Assembly (NCBI RefSeq): GCF_937951745.1
Contig: NZ_CALFBQ010000016.1
Coordinates: 1 to 64,000, forward strand
Length of the DNA stretch: 64,000 nucleotides
From: an uncultured Chloroflexus sp.
GTDB taxonomy: Bacteria; Chloroflexota; Chloroflexia; Chloroflexales; Chloroflexaceae
Reading direction: 5' to 3'
Positions 61,275-64,000 of this stretch are shown piece after piece. Both the position numbers and the translations under genes were made by a program. The notes beneath the pieces are model-generated. The model was not told the origin of the DNA, made no database searches, and was given only the letters and a program-made list of their open reading frames with translations. Numbering within the stretch: the stretch's first letter is position 1; the number at the start of each line of letters is the position of its first letter.

Positions 61275-63983
61275 TTACCCCATCACCACTTTCGCCAGAC
61301 TCACTCGTGTGCGCGGGCCGGTTTCGATAGCGGCTGCTTCAACGTCGGCCAACCCTGCTGGTAACAAGATTATGCCAGCCGGCAGATCAGCCAGCACCCG
61401 CGCCGGCAGCACCAATTCACCGGCAGCCGAGGCAAGCCGCACCCGATCGCCGCTGTGGATATTCAACTTGGCCGCATCATCAGCGCTAATCGCTACGTAC
61501 CCTGCCGGTACGAGATTCTGCAACTTTGATCCGCGCAGGTAGCGGTCGCCGTCATAAGCTAACACCTGTTCGAGCAGTAGCAGCGGGCGGTCATCGGCAA
61601 AGCCAGTGACCGCGCCGGTGAAAGTCAAAGTCACGCCTTTAGCCAGCGCCGGCGGCAACACCAGACCTACCCCCTCATTGTTGGCATAGCTGGTGCCATC
61701 GTAGTAGATAGCGTCATCGGATTGGCGACCCCAACTACCGCCAGTGCCGGTAGCGGCTAAGGCAGCGTAGGTTATACCGGCATAGCCCGGCACTTTAGCA
61801 ACGATCTCGGCGGCGACATCAGCCGCTACCACGTACTCCCATGCCTCGGCTGTGATCGAGATCGGGCCGTTACGCCCACTGCCAATCGGCACCATTGCCA
61901 GCGTTTGGGCCACTGCGGCGATGATTTGCCAGTCAGGCCGGACTTCACCCACCGGCGCGCAGGCTTGCCGCGAGCGTTGCACCCGCCGCTCGGCGTTAGT
62001 ATACGTGCCTTCGCGTTCGGCGACACTAGCCGTCGGCAGCACCACATCGGCCAATTCGGCGCTCGCAGTGAGGAAGAGGTCTTGCACAACTACGAACTCA
62101 GCCGCTTCCAGCGCCGCGCGGGCGGCGGGCAGCTTGGCCGCCGGATCGATGCCGGCCAGCCAGATGGCGCGCACCTTGCCGGCCTGCGCTGCGGCCCAGA
62201 TGCCGTTGGCATCGAGGCCAGCCTGTTTGCGCGGCACATAACCCGGCCCAGCATCGGGACGCACCCCCATCTCGATTGCGCCACGGCTATTGCCGCCCGG
62301 CAACAGAGCGATGAGACCATTGTTCGCTGTACCAGCCCGGCCAGTCAACAGCATCAATGCGGCGAGCGCTTCGGCCAGCGCCGGTCCGGCGCTGCGCGCT
62401 TCCCAACCGTAGACGATCAGGCTCTGCTCGGCGGCGAGAATATCTTGCGCCAGCGTTTCCAACTCTGCCACCGGCAACCCGCATGCCGCCGCAAGATCAG
62501 CGAGCTTCGACTGGCCAACCGCTCGGCGCAGATCATTCCACCCATGCACCCGATCGAGCGCTGCCGGCTTACCACCCGCTTCGAGCGCCGCCTTCAACAG
62601 GCCATGGACAAATGCCAATTCACCTTCGGGCCGGTAGCGCACCACCTTCGTTGCCGAACGGTCGAGCTTGGTCGGGCGTAGACCGGCGACAATCAGCTTG
62701 CCACCGCGCTGGGCAATCCCGCGCAGACGCAGCAGATAGAGCGGCGCTTCCTCTTCGGGATCGGCCCCCACCACCAACACCACCGTCCCCGCGCCGAGCT
62801 TGCTCAGATCGGTACCGGGGCCGGGCGCAAGCAAGCCGCCAATCTCATCAGGTGGGTACGCTGCTGGGCCGCCGCTGCCGGTATCAATGTTCTCGCTGCC
62901 CAACTCGCGCAGCAGCTTCTGGAAGAGGTAAAGGTCTTCATTGCTCAGATGCGGCCCGGCTAAACCGGCCAAGGCATTGCCGCCGTGCCGCGCCCGGATA
63001 ATCGTCAACTGATCGGCCACCACCTCAAGCGCCTCGTCCCAACTGACCGGCACCAGTTTGCCATCGCGCCGCACCAACGGCGTGGTCAGACGATCGGGCG
63101 ACTCGATAAAGCGATGGCCATAACGGCCCTTATCGCAAATCCAGATATCGTTCACCGCCGCATTCTCGCGCGGCATCACCCGCATGAGGCGGTCGTGGCG
63201 CATATCGAGGGTGAGGTTACAACCAACCGGGCACAGCGTGCAGACCACCGGCTTGCTCTGCAACTCCCACACCCGCGCCTTAAAGCGGAAATCGCTGCTG
63301 GTGAGTGCGCCTACCGGGCAAATATCGGTTGTATTGCCCGAGAACTTGCTGTTAAAGGGCGGATCCGACTTCGAGATAATCATCCAATTGCGGCCCCGGT
63401 TATCAAAACCGAGCACCGGATCATCGGCAATTTCGTCTTGGAAACGGACGCAGCGCCCGCAGAGAATGCAGCGCTCGCGATCGAGGTAGATCAAGTCGCC
63501 CAGCTTGACCGGCTTCTCGAAATGCACTTTATCGTTATAATCGAAACGTGAAACCGCCGGCCCCCAACCCATTGTCAAGTTCTGCAACGGGCACTCGCCA
63601 CCTTTGTCGCACACTGGGCAATCGAGCGGGTGCGAGGTGAGCAAAAATTCGAGAATACCGCGTTGGGCAAACTTCACCTGCTCAGTGGTCGTCTGAACCA
63701 CCATCCCCGGACTCACCGGCGTGGTGCAGGCGGTTTGCAACTTGGGCATCATCGCAATGACCGGCTGGCCATTGGCGTCAAGCACCGGCTGGCGCGTAGC
63801 CGGATCGATCTTTGGCGTACCGACTTCAACCAAACACATCCGGCACATACCGACCGGCTTGAGGCGTGGATGGTAGCAGAAGACCGGGATTGCGATCCCA
63901 GCTTGGCGAGCCGCATCAACAATATTGGTACCGGCAGGCACCGTTACCCGCACTCCATCAATGGTAAGCGTCACATCTGGCAT
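61275..63983 (-). CDS. nuoG: NADH-quinone oxidoreductase subunit G
   Basis: The 902-residue iron-sulfur subunit of the peripheral arm. N-terminal [2Fe-2S] ferredoxin domain ('CYHPRLKPVGMCRMC'), a Cys/His-ligated cluster region ('HPLDCPVCDKGGECPLQ'), a [4Fe-4S] motif 'CILCGRCVRFQ', and a molybdopterin-oxidoreductase-like body starting 'VCTLCPVGC', which carries an N7-type Cys set ('CTLCPVGC ... CDKGRYG'). The body has no catalytic metal role in complex I. ATG 63983; nuoF and nuoE are expected just past the window edge. Confidence 0.95.
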   Translation of the reverse strand: MPDVTLTIDGVRVTVPAGTNIVDAARQAGIAIPVFCYHPRLKPVGMCRMCLVEVGTPKIDPATRQPVLDANGQPVIAMMPKLQTACTTPVSPGMVVQTTTEQVKFAQRGILEFLLTSHPLDCPVCDKGGECPLQNLTMGWGPAVSRFDYNDKVHFEKPVKLGDLIYLDRERCILCGRCVRFQDEIADDPVLGFDNRGRNWMIISKSDPPFNSKFSGNTTDICPVGALTSSDFRFKARVWELQSKPVVCTLCPVGCNLTLDMRHDRLMRVMPRENAAVNDIWICDKGRYGHRFIESPDRLTTPLVRRDGKLVPVSWDEALEVVADQLTIIRARHGGNALAGLAGPHLSNEDLYLFQKLLRELGSENIDTGSGGPAAYPPDEIGGLLAPGPGTDLSKLGAGTVVLVVGADPEEEAPLYLLRLRGIAQRGGKLIVAGLRPTKLDRSATKVVRYRPEGELAFVHGLLKAALEAGGKPAALDRVHGWNDLRRAVGQSKLADLAAACGLPVAELETLAQDILAAEQSLIVYGWEARSAGPALAEALAALMLLTGRAGTANNGLIALLPGGNSRGAIEMGVRPDAGPGYVPRKQAGLDANGIWAAAQAGKVRAIWLAGIDPAAKLPAARAALEAAEFVVVQDLFLTASAELADVVLPTASVAEREGTYTNAERRVQRSRQACAPVGEVRPDWQIIAAVAQTLAMVPIGSGRNGPISITAEAWEYVVAADVAAEIVAKVPGYAGITYAALAATGTGGSWGRQSDDAIYYDGTSYANNEGVGLVLPPALAKGVTLTFTGAVTGFADDRPLLLLEQVLAYDGDRYLRGSKLQNLVPAGYVAISADDAAKLNIHSGDRVRLASAAGELVLPARVLADLPAGIILLPAGLADVEAAAIETGPRTRVSLAKVVMG

Positions 63984-64000
63984 TGTAGGTGACCCTATTC

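Overview
The window looks like chromosomal DNA from a filamentous anoxygenic phototroph of the Chloroflexota, most likely the genus Chloroflexus. This is an inference from gene content and style: about 55-60% G+C, secreted proteins ending in a short hydrophobic 'FVPMIQR'-type tail, LGFP-like repeats fused to an L,D-transpeptidase, a soluble-adenylyl-cyclase-like giant protein, NHLP-type small peptides, a type I NADH dehydrogenase cluster and an eight-gene H+ ATP synthase operon. No rRNA, tRNA, CRISPR array, transposase or phage gene was seen.

Layout. 1-4.2 kb: an AT-rich block and a large secreted beta-helix/Ig-like protein. 4.2-10.7 kb: a decayed membrane-protein pseudogene, an MFS transporter, and a four-gene Na+-pumping acyl-CoA (methylmalonyl-CoA) decarboxylase operon facing a degenerate flavin oxidoreductase. 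10.9-14.7 kb: L,D-transpeptidase, an unknown barrel protein, and a pseudo-receiver/roadblock protein. 14.7-21.7 kb: two tandem promoters and atpBEFHAGDC. 22-30.5 kb: mreB, a rubrerythrin/DinB-like fusion, methylmalonyl-CoA epimerase, a GAF/PAS histidine kinase with an apparently leaderless start, leucyl aminopeptidase, homoserine dehydrogenase and an adenosine deaminase pseudogene. 30.5-43.7 kb: aldehyde dehydrogenase, an unusual radical SAM protein, a sAC-like cyclase/ATPase/TPR protein, a 72-residue NHLP-like peptide, a P-loop/HEAT giant, an R2-like ligand-binding oxidase and a short-chain dehydrogenase. 44-52.6 kb: housekeeping genes (M20 peptidase, THUMP methyltransferase, ybeY, Nudix, ppa, two lipoproteins, fabI, a pseudo-receiver). 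52.6-64 kb, minus strand: nuoG-H-I-J-K-L-M-N, running off the right edge.

How it fits together. Energy conservation dominates: complex I builds proton-motive force, the ATP synthase (whose c subunit lacks the Na+-binding signature) uses it, and the decarboxylase adds a separate sodium gradient. The decarboxylase and the epimerase both act on methylmalonyl-CoA, which is also an intermediate of the 3-hydroxypropionate bicycle of Chloroflexus. The most novel-looking stretch is 33.6-43.7 kb, where a cyclase with one composite active site is translationally coupled to a leader-like peptide and followed by a repeat-rich protein with an altered P-loop.

A second theme is small repeated DNA. At least three families of intergenic hairpins sit just past gene ends, and one family shows compensatory base changes between copies. 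A roughly 173-bp element with TGTCATTG/CAATGACA ends occurs three times, twice inside the nuo operon. Two genes are reduced to N- and C-terminal pieces fused by internal deletion.
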